The notes: generated from the letters alone by a model not told the origin. Positions 16,274 to 24,371 are shown, numbered from the stretch's first letter. The stretch is DNA of 32,712 nt from Proteobacteria bacterium UBA5122 (GCA_002415485.1 DHYU01000039.1:8367-41078); one strand, 5' to 3'. Translations and numbers: made by a program.

Positions 16274-18010
16274 CTAGGACTCGCAGGGCTGCAGATAATC
16301 CACCAGCAGCTGCGCCGTGCGTTGGCCGCGAAACTCGTTCACATCCAGCTTGTAGGCGAGGTGCAGATGCGTGGTCCCCGCTGGCCAATCGTGATCGGTG
16401 GTATTAAATGCGATCGCCTCCAGCATGCGACCGTCATCGGGGCTGGCCAGCTGCAGCTTCAGGTGTTTTTCACCGACGATGCGTCGGCCCAGCAGCTCAA
16501 AGCGGCCGTCGAACACTGGCTCGGGAAAGCCCTGCCCCCACGGCCCGGCCTGGCGCAGGGCCTCGGCCAACGGCAGATCGATCTCGCCGCCGCGCAGACT
16601 GCCATCACTCCAGATCACCCCTTGCAGATCGGTCTCGCTGAGTTGGCGCCGCACCTCGGCATCAAATGCCTGCTGAAACTCCACCAGATGCAGCAGCGGC
16701 AGACTGAGGCCCGCCGCCATCGCATGGCCGCCGAACTTGCTGATCAAACCGGGGTGACGGGTGGCGATCGCATCCAAGCCATCGCGGATATGAAAGCCGG
16801 CAATCGAACGCGCCGAACCTTTGACCAAACCGTCACCGGCATCGGCAAACGCAATCACCGGCCGGTGAAAACGGTCCTTGATGCGCGACGCCAGGATGCC
16901 AATCACGCCCTGGTGCCAGTCCTCGTTGAACAGGCACAGGCCAAACGGCAAGTCCTCGCCCTCGTCCAGATGCAATTCCTGCAAGGTGGCCAGCGCCTGC
17001 TCCTGCATGTCCTGCTCGATGAATCGCCGCTCACGATTGAGTTGATCGAGGCGCGCGGCCAGCGCCAGCGCCTCGGTCTTGGAATCACTGAGCAGGCAGT
17101 TGATGCCGATGCTCATGTCTTCCAGCCGCCCGGCGGCATTGAGCCGCGGGCCAACGACAAAGCCCATGTCGGTTGCCACCACGCGCTCGCGCTGACGGCC
17201 GCCCACCTCGATCAAGGCGGCGATACCCGGACAACACCGACCGCTGCGAATCCGCGCCAGCCCCTGCGACACCAGCACCCGGTTCAGATGATCGAGCGGC
17301 ACCACATCGGCCACCGTGCCCAGCGCCACCAGGTCGAGCAGACCGGCGAGATTGGGCTCGTCGATGCGCTGACGCTCAAACCAGCCACGCTGCCGCAAAC
17401 AACTGCGCAGCCCGAGCATGACGTAAAAGATCACACCAACCCCGGCCAGGGCCCGCGATGGAAACTCGCAGCCGGGCTGGTTGGGATTAACGATGGCATC
17501 GGCCGCCGGCAGCGTCGCGCCGGGCAGGTGATGGTCGGTCACGATCACGGTCATGCCCAGCGCCTTGGCCGCATACACACCGTCGATACTGGCGATGCCG
17601 TTGTCGACGGTGATGATCACATCGGGCTGTCGCTCTGCGGCGACGGCGACGATCTCCGGCGTCAGGCCGTAGCCATATTCGAAACGGTTGGGCACCAGAA
17701 AGTCGACCTGCTGCGCGCCCATCAGGCGCAAGGCCCGCATCGCGAGCGCGCTGCTGGTGGCGCCGTCGGCATCGAAGTCACCGACGATCAGGAGCCGCTG
17801 CTGCGCCTCGATCGCCGTCGCCAATAATTCAGCGGCGGCCGTGAGCCCCTTCATCGATTCCGGGGCCGGCAGCTGATCCAGCCCCAGCTTCAGCTCGCGG
17901 CTGTCTTGTACCCGGCGGCGGGCATAGATGCGGCGCAGCACCTCGGGCAACTCGGTAGGCAGGTCGGGCAGCACCTCGGGCAGCGGCCGTTGACGGATAC
18001 ACTTGTCCAT
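16274..18010 (-). CDS. recJ: Single-stranded-DNA exonuclease RecJ
   Basis: RecJ is a 5'-3' single-strand DNA exonuclease used in recombination and mismatch repair. The 578-aa product has the DHH-superfamily metal motifs GDFDADG (about residues 77-83), VDNG (135-138) and DHH (159-161), with GVGVIFY following, and the DHHA1-domain motif KFGGHAMAAGLSL near residue 425. Length matches E. coli RecJ (about 577 aa). The start is 3 nt after the stop of the rpfE-like gene, so the two are cotranscribed. Confidence 0.97.
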   Translation of the reverse strand: MDKCIRQRPLPEVLPDLPTELPEVLRRIYARRRVQDSRELKLGLDQLPAPESMKGLTAAAELLATAIEAQQRLLIVGDFDADGATSSALAMRALRLMGAQQVDFLVPNRFEYGYGLTPEIVAVAAERQPDVIITVDNGIASIDGVYAAKALGMTVIVTDHHLPGATLPAADAIVNPNQPGCEFPSRALAGVGVIFYVMLGLRSCLRQRGWFERQRIDEPNLAGLLDLVALGTVADVVPLDHLNRVLVSQGLARIRSGRCCPGIAALIEVGGRQRERVVATDMGFVVGPRLNAAGRLEDMSIGINCLLSDSKTEALALAARLDQLNRERRFIEQDMQEQALATLQELHLDEGEDLPFGLCLFNEDWHQGVIGILASRIKDRFHRPVIAFADAGDGLVKGSARSIAGFHIRDGLDAIATRHPGLISKFGGHAMAAGLSLPLLHLVEFQQAFDAEVRRQLSETDLQGVIWSDGSLRGGEIDLPLAEALRQAGPWGQGFPEPVFDGRFELLGRRIVGEKHLKLQLASPDDGRMLEAIAFNTTDHDWPAGTTHLHLAYKLDVNEFRGQRTAQLLVDYLQPCES

Positions 18011-18013
18011 CGG

Positions 18014-19045
18014 TCAGCCAAACTTCGCCAAGGGCCGTGCCCGCCGCCACCAGCGCCGCAGATGTTTGGCGGTCAGCTGAAAACAGTGGCCATCGACCGT
18101 GTGCAAGGTCAGTTGTTGCAGGCGACCGTGGCGCAGTGCGTCCAACAATGGCGTCAGCCATTCCTCATCAAAGACGACAATAAAGTCGCGCCAGCGGGCG
18201 ATGTCTTCAAAACTGGTGACGTTGGCCGCGCCGTCCATCACCAGCAGATGCTCGCCTGCCGCCGTGGCCTGCTCCAACCACTCCTCGGCGGTGGCCGGTG
18301 CGCTGGCCCGCGGCACGTCAAATCGATGCGCCAGGCCCTGGGCAAGCACTTCGTTGCTCCATACCTGCGCCCAGCCCACCGTTTCGACGGCAGGCACCGC
18401 ACCGCCGCCCCAGGGCCAGACGCTGTTGATCTCGGGCCGCCCTTGCTGACGTCGGGCCGCATTGACCGCATGGCTGTAAAACAGCATCTGAATCTCATTC
18501 AGGATCTTGTGCCAGTGCAGCGCCTGCGCGCCCTTGGGCAGAAACGGGTCTACATCCTGCCCCACCACCTGCTGCAGCGGGGAGGTCGTCAAATCCGGCG
18601 CCTGCGCCATGCTCAGATACCAGCGCATCGGCGTCGGCGTGTGCAACTGCAGACCGTCTTCGGCGAACAGTTGGTTAAACGCATCGCGCAGCGCCTCGGC
18701 CTCGACGTGCGTCACCTTCAACCCCTCATTGCCGATCATCAGCACGCGATCGCGATCCGCCTTCATGTGCACCGGGTCGGCACGCATGCAATACCCCTCA
18801 GCAACCAAGCCGTCATAGGCGGCCGTGACCTCGGCCACCGGCAACGCATCGCCCTCGGCGTAGATCCCAAACTGGTCGAACAGCAATCCAGTCAGCCCGC
18901 GTGGCGCGACGCCAATCTGCGCGGCCTTGCCCAACACCAGGGCCAGCGCCGGCAAGGGCAGATCCGCCAGCGCGCCGTCGGTACGACGCATGCGCGCATT
19001 GCCGAGCAGGCCCGGCACGATCAAGGTAAGGGTTTGAGAATTCAT
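18014..19045 (-). CDS. RpfE-type conserved protein (phosphoglycerate mutase-like annotation)
   Basis: This 343-aa soluble protein begins LTLIVPGLLGN and contains TPMRWYLSM, LHWHKILNEIQMLFYSH and INSVWPWGGG. I recognise it as the family called RpfE in Xanthomonas, which databases often label cofactor-independent phosphoglycerate mutase-like. I see no clear catalytic serine or metal-binding set proving mutase activity, so the function is open. From memory, Xanthomonas also keeps recJ, prfB and lysS in the same rpf region, which supports the assignment. The ATG at 19045 was chosen because homology begins there; 28 further in-frame codons upstream lie in the control region shared with the SCO1 gene. 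No signal peptide. Confidence 0.75.
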   Translation of the reverse strand: MNSQTLTLIVPGLLGNARMRRTDGALADLPLPALALVLGKAAQIGVAPRGLTGLLFDQFGIYAEGDALPVAEVTAAYDGLVAEGYCMRADPVHMKADRDRVLMIGNEGLKVTHVEAEALRDAFNQLFAEDGLQLHTPTPMRWYLSMAQAPDLTTSPLQQVVGQDVDPFLPKGAQALHWHKILNEIQMLFYSHAVNAARRQQGRPEINSVWPWGGGAVPAVETVGWAQVWSNEVLAQGLAHRFDVPRASAPATAEEWLEQATAAGEHLLVMDGAANVTSFEDIARWRDFIVVFDEEWLTPLLDALRHGRLQQLTLHTVDGHCFQLTAKHLRRWWRRARPLAKFG

Positions 19046-19120
19046 GAAAACAATCAATCTTGAGGTTAGCGCCCTATGATAAGCTGTCGGGCCGACAAGC
19101 TCCACCGGACATCGAAGCAC

Positions 19121-19708
19121 ATGCGACACTTGGGCGGACTGATTCCCCTGCTACTGCTGGCCCTGCTCAGCAGGCCCCTCATGGCCAGCGAGCCATTGCC
19201 CTTTTATCCCAACTGGGGCGGCAACTTTACCCTGCAAGGCCCTCACGACATCCCATTGCAACTAAGCGACTTTGGCGGCAAGGTCGTACTGCTCAGTTTT
19301 GGTTACACCCATTGCCCGGACATCTGCCCAACGACGATGCTGATTATGAAGCAGGTGATCGAACAGCTGGGCGATGATGCCGAGCAGGTGCAGGTGCTGT
19401 TCATCACGCTCGACCCTGAACGGGATCACGCCGACCGCCTGGCCGCCTACACCGGCTACTTCAATCCAAACTTCATCGCACTGACCGGCAGCGTCGACGA
19501 CATACGCCAAGTCGCCGACCGCTACGGCATGCGTTTCGAGAAAGAACAATTTGATGACGCGGGCAACTACAGCGTTGCCCACAGCAATGTGATCTATCTG
19601 CTCGACCAGCAGGGACGCATCCGCGTGTTTTTCAAACTCAGCGCCCCTGCGCAGGAAATCGCCGATCACGTGCGGCAGTTGCAGCAGGAACAGCAATCGC
19701 GTCAATAA
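19121..19708 (+). CDS. SCO1/SenC/PrrC-type copper chaperone
   Basis: This 195-aa thioredoxin-fold protein would deliver copper, or reduce copper-site thiols, for cytochrome oxidase in the periplasm. It starts with a signal peptide or N-terminal anchor (MRHLGGLIP plus a leucine-rich core, ending PLMA). The copper-binding CxxxC is CPDIC in FGYTHCPDICPTTM. The ligand histidine is in AHSNVIYL, and the family motif TLDPERD is present. All metal ligands are kept. No CuA-type oxidase is encoded here, so its client may be the cbb3 oxidase encoded 2 kb downstream; SenC/PrrC proteins have been linked to cbb3 in other bacteria. The ATG at 19121 starts the signal peptide. Confidence 0.92.
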   Translation: MRHLGGLIPLLLLALLSRPLMASEPLPFYPNWGGNFTLQGPHDIPLQLSDFGGKVVLLSFGYTHCPDICPTTMLIMKQVIEQLGDDAEQVQVLFITLDPERDHADRLAAYTGYFNPNFIALTGSVDDIRQVADRYGMRFEKEQFDDAGNYSVAHSNVIYLLDQQGRIRVFFKLSAPAQEIADHVRQLQQEQQSRQ

Positions 19709-19744
19709 AAAAACAGGGCGTCCTCATTCCGTAAGGACACCCTG
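19707..19744 (-). terminator. Rho-independent terminator of the 109-aa gene
   Basis: On the minus strand CAGGGTGTCCT (19744-19734) pairs with AGGACGCCCTG (19724-19714), an 11-bp stem with one U-G pair, followed by seven T. On the plus strand the same position becomes a C-A mismatch and there is no U-tract, so it is built for the minus-strand transcript. It directly abuts the SCO1 gene stop. Confidence 0.85.
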
Positions 19745-19770
19745 CCGCACACCACCCCGGTGTTTTCGTA

Positions 19771-20100
19771 TTAGGCCCGCGCCAACAAACCCGACATTTC
19801 GCCAGATACATTCTTGGCCTGCGCCGCCAGTGCCAGACCTGAATTATTCTCAAACAGGCTACGAATATGCTTGGCCAGCTCGGAGGCCTGATCCGCCGTC
19901 TGAATCCGGCCCTCACCTCGTTCGGAAGGCGCTGCGTTCAGCACCTCTGCCGCACGACTGACACTCACCGCATCATCATTACGCTGTGAAGTTGTCTGCT
20001 CGACCGGCTGCCCCTGGGCACCTGTTTGACGCTCCTTGGCCTTGGATGAGGCATTGGCATTCACCAAAGACGAATTACTGGGATTAATAGGATTGGCCAT
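19771..20100 (-). CDS. Small protein of unknown function, disordered N-terminus
   Basis: I do not recognise this 109-aa protein with certainty. Residues 1-60 are rich in Asn, Ser, Gln and Ala and probably disordered. Residues 66-105 look helical and end in AKNVSGEMSGLLARA. This pattern (VSVSRAAEVLNA, then a helical tail) loosely recalls small proteins found beside flagellin genes, or FlgM, but no flagellar gene is in view. There is no signal peptide. It has a good ribosome site (GAGAGGAA, 5 nt spacing) and its own strong terminator, so it is very likely a real single-gene unit. Confidence 0.65.
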   Translation of the reverse strand: MANPINPSNSSLVNANASSKAKERQTGAQGQPVEQTTSQRNDDAVSVSRAAEVLNAAPSERGEGRIQTADQASELAKHIRSLFENNSGLALAAQAKNVSGEMSGLLARA

Positions 20101-20643
20101 AACTAATTCCTCTCGTTGAGTGTCACCATTTTGACTATTTTTTGCTTTTTTTACTAACTAACATTTTCAAAGCAACAAACGGGCCAGGTCTCAGCCCAAT
20201 CACAACGACAACTGGGTACAAACTGGCCTCCCCCCTCCTTTTTCACCACTGGCTCAAGATTTTCTTTCTGAAAATTAAACACTTCCGAATCACTCTGTTT
20301 CTCCGTTTCTTGCACAAAAAAATCAAAAAAAACCCAATTCCCGACCAGCACGCTACGTTAATTACCCGAGTCATTTCATCTAGTTATGTGAATTTTTGTA
20401 ATTTTTTTAAATTACCCACATGGAATATGTATGCATTTTTTTTTCAAACGTGTATCCTCTATACACGTTAATTGAGTACGGACTTATGGACACAATCTTT
20501 AAGTGGGTATTTAATACGGGGCTAGCAACACTGTGGCAGTCCAAATTTTGGAAGTAAGGGGGGGATCCCCGTTTGGATACAAACAACATCCAAGCAGGCC
20601 AAACCGAACTTCATTTTTACTTGTAACCTTTGGAGGTAATTAA
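20101..20643. other. AT-rich intergenic region with inverted repeats
   Basis: No convincing protein gene occupies this 540 bp. It is visibly richer in A+T and in homopolymer runs than its surroundings. It holds two inverted repeats: GTAATTT-TTTT-AAATTAC (20398-20415) and AACGTGTAT-CCTCT-ATACACGTT (20447-20469). A GGGGATCCCC palindrome lies near 20562 and a TTGGAT/ATCCAA pair near 20580. A 23-codon frame at 20486-20557 is doubtful. The region must contain the promoters of the cytochrome c gene and of the 109-aa gene, but I find no clear -35/-10 pair and no FNR box. Confidence 0.6.
20447..20469. promoter_or_regulatory. 9-bp perfect inverted repeat upstream of the cytochrome c gene
   Basis: AACGTGTAT and ATACACGTT flank a 5-base CCTCT spacer about 175 nt before the cytochrome start. 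It could be a regulator site or a hairpin. No U-tract follows on the plus strand, but nine A's and T's adjoin it on the upstream side. Confidence 0.4.
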
Positions 20644-20961
20644 ATGAGCTTCAAGAAAATCATCAAACTTTCCACTCCCGTTTTGGCAGCAGCAGCACTG
20701 TTGATCTCTGCACCAGCATCTGCTGACGGCGAAGCGGTATACAAAAAGGCCTGCACCATGTGCCACGGCTCGGGAATGATGGGTGCCCCCAAAACAGGTG
20801 ACTCAGCCGCATGGGCCGACCGCATCGCCCAAGGCAATGACACTTTGTACAACCATGCCATCAACGGCATTGGCACCATGAAGCCCAAAGGTGGCAAAAA
20901 ATCCCTGAGCGATGACGAAGTCAAGGCCGCGGTTGACTACATGGTGAGTCAAGTTAAGTAA
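20644..20961 (+). CDS. Periplasmic class I cytochrome c, c5 type
   Basis: This 105-aa protein carries a signal peptide (SFKKIIKL, alanine-rich core, ending ASA before Asp28) and one haem-c site CTMCH. The methionine ligand is probably in GIGTMKPKGGKKSLS, a c5-type arrangement (a short domain with Met-Lys-Pro before the last helix). The mature protein of about 78 residues is a soluble electron carrier. Placed directly before ccoN, it is a likely donor to the cbb3 oxidase. A strong GGAGGT lies about 6 nt before the ATG. Similarity to the cytochrome c5/c-555 family is inferred from motif spacing. Confidence 0.93.
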   Translation: MSFKKIIKLSTPVLAAAALLISAPASADGEAVYKKACTMCHGSGMMGAPKTGDSAAWADRIAQGNDTLYNHAINGIGTMKPKGGKKSLSDDEVKAAVDYMVSQVK

Positions 20962-20974
20962 GGTGTAACGAGGA

Positions 20975-21010
20975 CGGTGGGGCCAGAGACCTCCCTCTCC
21001 CGCCCCACCG
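20975..21010 (+). other. Hairpin between the cytochrome c gene and ccoN
   Basis: CGGTGGGGC (20975-20983) pairs perfectly with GCCCCACCG (21002-21010) across an 18-base pyrimidine-rich loop. No U-tract follows. It may be an attenuator or an mRNA-stability element allowing unequal expression of cytochrome and oxidase. Confidence 0.5.
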
Positions 21011-21165
21011 CCTACTCGCTACCGTACACCGCACTGCAATGACTCATACGACTCCAGGCCGAACGTCCACAAAACAACACCAGACACCGCAACTGTCATT
21101 TGGAATCAATAAGGACGTAGACCGAGGGTTGGTGCAACGAAATAGCGAAAATCAATGGAGGTACC

Positions 21166-22590
21166 ATGTCCACACACACACTAGATGAACCCAAATACAA
21201 CTTTGAGATCGTGAAATGGTTCACGCTCTCTGCAGTTGTATATTTGGTTGTCGGTACGCTGATCGGTACGTTTATCGCGTCCCAGTTGGCGTGGCCGGCG
21301 TTAAATTTTGACAATCCTTATCTAACCTTTGGTCGCTTGCGACCTCTCCATACCAACGCAGTTATCTTTGCCTTCGGCGGCTGCGTGCTGATGGCCACGG
21401 CCTACTACATCGTGCAACGCACTTGCGGCGTACGTTTGTGGAGCGACAAGCTGGCGTGGTTCACCTTCTGGGGCTGGACCACCGTCATCGTACTGGCGGT
21501 CATCACTCTGCCTCTGGGTTACACCTCTGGTAAAGAGTATGCAGAACTGGAATGGCCGATCGACATCCTGATCGCGCTGGTCTGGTTGGCGTTCATGTTC
21601 AACTTCATCATGACCCTGGCCACACGTAAGTCTTCACACATCTACGTTGCCAACTGGTTCTTCCTCGGCATGATGATCATGATCACCTACCTGCACGTTG
21701 GTAACTCGATGGCGATCCCTGTCAGCCTGATGAAGTCTTACTCTGCATATGCAGGCGTACAAGACGCCATGGTTCAATGGTGGTACGGCCATAATGCAGT
21801 AGGTTACTTCCTGACCGCAGGCTTCCTCGGCATCATGTACTACTTCATTCCGAAGCAAGCTGAAGCGCCAATCTTCTCTTACCGTCTGTCAGTACTGCAC
21901 TTCTGGGCACTGATGTTCGGCTACGCTTGGTTGGGCGCTCACCATCTGCAATACACTGCACTACCAGACTGGACTGGTTCTTTGGGAGCGGCAGTATCGA
22001 TTGCAATGATCATTCCTTCCTGGGGTGGTGCAATCAACGGCATGATGACGCTGTCTGGCGCATGGCACAAACTGCGTGACGACTACATCCTGCGCTTCCT
22101 GATCGTATCTCTGGCCTTCTACGCGATGTCTACCTTTGAAGGTCCTGTAATGTCTCTGAAGACTGTTAATGCTTTGTCTCACTACACTGACTGGACTGTA
22201 GGTCACGTTCACTCTGGTGCGCTGGGCTGGGTAGCAATGGTCTCTATCGGTGCGATCTACCACATGGTCATCAAGCTGTGGGGCCGTGAACTGTACTCTA
22301 CTTCACTGGTTGCTCTGCACTTCTGGATGTCTACCATCGGCGCAGTCATCTACATCTGTGCAATGTGGGTATCAGGCATCATGCAAGGTCTGATGTGGCG
22401 TGCTACTGACGACTACGGCAACTTGATGTACACCTTTGTTGAATCAGTCGCAGCCATGCATCCGTACTACGCCCTGCGTACGATTGGTGGTCTGATCTTC
22501 TTCTCTGGTGCAGTCATCATGCTCTACAACATCGTCATGACATTACGTCAACCTGCTGGCGCCGGCGCTACTGCCGCCTCTAGAGCTTAA
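21166..22590 (+). CDS. ccoN: cbb3-type cytochrome c oxidase subunit I
   Basis: CcoN is the catalytic subunit of the high-affinity cbb3 oxidase, reducing O2 to water and pumping protons. The 474-aa membrane protein has about 12 helices and all metal ligands: His62 and His349 for haem b, His209, His259 and His260 for CuB, His347 for haem b3, and Tyr253, the cross-linked tyrosine. Each is two residues above the P. stutzeri numbering I recall. GGAGGT precedes the ATG. Codons become unusually T-rich at third positions in the second half (many TCT and ACT), unlike the GC-rich neighbours; this may reflect high expression. Confidence 0.98.
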   Translation: MSTHTLDEPKYNFEIVKWFTLSAVVYLVVGTLIGTFIASQLAWPALNFDNPYLTFGRLRPLHTNAVIFAFGGCVLMATAYYIVQRTCGVRLWSDKLAWFTFWGWTTVIVLAVITLPLGYTSGKEYAELEWPIDILIALVWLAFMFNFIMTLATRKSSHIYVANWFFLGMMIMITYLHVGNSMAIPVSLMKSYSAYAGVQDAMVQWWYGHNAVGYFLTAGFLGIMYYFIPKQAEAPIFSYRLSVLHFWALMFGYAWLGAHHLQYTALPDWTGSLGAAVSIAMIIPSWGGAINGMMTLSGAWHKLRDDYILRFLIVSLAFYAMSTFEGPVMSLKTVNALSHYTDWTVGHVHSGALGWVAMVSIGAIYHMVIKLWGRELYSTSLVALHFWMSTIGAVIYICAMWVSGIMQGLMWRATDDYGNLMYTFVESVAAMHPYYALRTIGGLIFFSGAVIMLYNIVMTLRQPAGAGATAASRA

Positions 22591-22607
22591 TTAGAGGGAG
22601 AAGATAA

Positions 22608-23249
22608 ATGGCTTTTCAAGAAAAAACAGAAAAGAACGTCTGGTTGTTGTCCGGCGTACTGGCAATCTCCTTGCTGGTTGCAGGCGTGGTGGAAATCGTC
22701 CCACTCTACTATCTGCCAGACACATTTGAGGAACTGACACCTGAAGAGGACAACATCCGTCCCTACTCAGCGCTAGAACTGGAAGGTCGCGATATCTACA
22801 TCCGTGAAGGCTGCTACACCTGCCACTCACAGATGATTCGTCCATTCCGTGATGAGAAAGAGCGTTATGGCCACTATTCATTGGCAGTGGAGTCGAAGTA
22901 TGACCATCCCTTCCAATGGGGCTCAAAACGTACTGGTCCGGATCTGGCTCGTGTCGGTGGCAAATACTCTGATGAGTGGCATCACCAACACATGATGGAC
23001 CCCAAGTCTTTGGTGCCAGAATCAGTCATGCCTCGTTACCCCTGGTTGGATACTGCCATGGTCAACGCTGGTGGGACTGAGGCAAAGATGCGTGCCCTGT
23101 CTATCGTCGGTGTTCCATACACCGAAGCTGACTATGCCGGTGCCGCCGCTGCTGTCGACGGTAAAACTGAAATGGAAGCCCTGATCGCCTATCTGCAAGT
23201 CTTAGGCACCATGGTTAACTTCCAAGAAGGTAAGGACTATCGCCAATGA
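22608..23249 (+). CDS. ccoO: cbb3-type cytochrome c oxidase subunit II (mono-haem)
   Basis: CcoO is the membrane-anchored monohaem cytochrome c subunit that passes electrons to CcoN. The 213-aa product has one N-terminal helix (about residues 11-33), the haem site CYTCH at 69-73 in the family context EGCYTCHSQMIRPF, and the axial methionine probably in ESVMPRYPWL. GGGAG lies before the ATG, 18 nt after ccoN. Its stop overlaps the ccoQ start (ATGA). Confidence 0.98.
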   Translation: MAFQEKTEKNVWLLSGVLAISLLVAGVVEIVPLYYLPDTFEELTPEEDNIRPYSALELEGRDIYIREGCYTCHSQMIRPFRDEKERYGHYSLAVESKYDHPFQWGSKRTGPDLARVGGKYSDEWHHQHMMDPKSLVPESVMPRYPWLDTAMVNAGGTEAKMRALSIVGVPYTEADYAGAAAAVDGKTEMEALIAYLQVLGTMVNFQEGKDYRQ

Positions 23250-23446
23250 TTCAGGAATATTTTCATACTGACTGGGCAGCTATGACTGCCACTGATTGGT
23301 GGGGACTGTTCATCACAATCGCAATCTTCTTTTGCATGGTTGGGCTGTACTACCTGGTACTCAAACCCAGCAGCAAAGACAAGCTAGAACAGCATTGTGA
23401 CTTTGTCCTGAAAGAAGATTCCATTGGGAGAAGTAAATATGAGTAA
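23246..23446 (+). CDS. ccoQ: cbb3-type oxidase small subunit CcoQ
   Basis: This 66-aa single-helix protein (hydrophobic stretch about residues 20-38, followed by LKPSSKDKLE on the cytoplasmic side) matches CcoQ in size, topology and position. CcoQ stabilises the oxidase or the CcoP interaction. It overlaps ccoO by 4 nt and ccoP by 8 nt, which indicates tight coupling. The C-terminal tail (about 25 residues) is somewhat longer than many CcoQ proteins. Confidence 0.93.
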   Translation: MIQEYFHTDWAAMTATDWWGLFITIAIFFCMVGLYYLVLKPSSKDKLEQHCDFVLKEDSIGRSKYE

Positions 23447-24293
23447 TCAAAGACGCCCAGAAGAAGCCCCAGATACAGGGCATGAGTGGGACGGCATCCG
23501 CGAGCTGACAAATGAGCCGCCAAAGTGGTGGACCATCTGCTTCTACGCCAGTTTGTTGTGGTGTGTGGTCTATTTCATCCTCTACCCTTCAATCCCGTTA
23601 ATCAACGGGCCAAATGAAGGCTTGCTGGGATGGACATCGATCAAGGAGTACAAGGCCGAGGTCGCGAAATATGATGAGCAACGTGCGCCTTATGTTTCCA
23701 AATTGGAAGGCATGAGCGCCGAGGCGATTCTAAAAGACCAGGAGATGTTGAACTTTGCCAACTCCTACACCAATGCAATCTACGGCGACTACTGTGCAGC
23801 CTGTCACGGCACCAGCGGTCAAGGTGCCGAAGGTCGCTTCCCAACCTTGTTGGACGACGAATGGCTGCATGGCGGTAGCATTGCAGCCATTCAGGAAAGC
23901 GTGACCTACGGTCGTGAAGGTCAGATGCCTGCCTTTGCTGGCCAAGTCAGCGACGCTGACATTGGCAAGCTGGCTGACTTCGTCATTGCCCTGTCACAAG
24001 GCAATCAAGGCTCAGATACTGATTGGGCCCTGTACGAAGAGAGTGGCTGCGGCATGTGCCATGCAGATAATGCAAAAGGCTGGACCGACGCAGGTGCACC
24101 TAACCTGACCGATGCCATCTGGCGCTTTGGCAGCAGCAAGGACGAAGTTGTCCGCACCATCGCACATGGTGTGAATGCGGAAGGTGTTGCCGAAACCCGT
24201 AACGCTGTCATGCCTGCATTTGAAGGTCGTCTGTCAGAAAACGATATCAAACTGTTGGCCGTACGTGTTTGGTCTATGGGTGGTGGTCAATAA
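23439..24293 (+). CDS. ccoP: cbb3-type cytochrome c oxidase subunit III (di-haem)
   Basis: CcoP is the dihaem cytochrome c subunit that accepts electrons from soluble donors. The 284-aa product has one clear helix (about residues 31-53) and two cytochrome c domains with CAACH (119-123) and CGMCH (204-208). The axial methionines are probably Met163 (EGQMPAF) and Met258 (NAVMPAF). The ATG at 23439 has GGGAG upstream and overlaps the end of ccoQ; an upstream in-frame TTG at 23424 lies further inside ccoQ. A strong hairpin follows the stop. Confidence 0.98.
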   Translation: MSNQRRPEEAPDTGHEWDGIRELTNEPPKWWTICFYASLLWCVVYFILYPSIPLINGPNEGLLGWTSIKEYKAEVAKYDEQRAPYVSKLEGMSAEAILKDQEMLNFANSYTNAIYGDYCAACHGTSGQGAEGRFPTLLDDEWLHGGSIAAIQESVTYGREGQMPAFAGQVSDADIGKLADFVIALSQGNQGSDTDWALYEESGCGMCHADNAKGWTDAGAPNLTDAIWRFGSSKDEVVRTIAHGVNAEGVAETRNAVMPAFEGRLSENDIKLLAVRVWSMGGGQ

Positions 24294-24302
24294 GCACCAC
24301 CG

Positions 24303-24335
24303 TTCCTGCATAGCCTTGTTTGGGCTATGCAGGAA
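24303..24335 (+). other. 13-bp perfect hairpin after ccoP
   Basis: TTCCTGCATAGCC (24303-24315) pairs without mismatch with GGCTATGCAGGAA (24323-24335) around a 7-base loop. Neither strand has a U-tract, so it is more likely a 3'-end or processing hairpin protecting the ccoNOQP message than a full terminator. Transcription could continue into the small downstream gene. Confidence 0.6.
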
Positions 24336-24371
24336 AACTCCAGGAATTCGAATCAAACATAGGAGAAAATT

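Noticed and set aside
16322..19063. Long plus-strand open frames opposite recJ and the rpfE-type gene
   Set aside because: They mirror well-supported minus-strand genes, have His/Gln/Arg-rich composition typical of antisense frames, and lack ribosome sites.
19085..19097. TGTCGG-G-CCGACA inverted repeat between the rpfE-type and SCO1 genes
   Set aside because: Six-base arms are short for this GC-rich DNA; it may be an operator in the divergent control region, but chance cannot be excluded.
20142..20471. 109-codon plus-strand frame in the AT-rich region
   Set aside because: Phe/Lys/Asn-rich translation with no ribosome site or family resemblance; it spans the inverted repeats and is more likely non-coding.
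20101..21165. FNR/ANR box before the cytochrome c gene or ccoN
   Set aside because: I looked for TTGAT-N4-ATCAA. Only single half-sites (ATCAA at about 21104 and 21152) were found, without the matching half.
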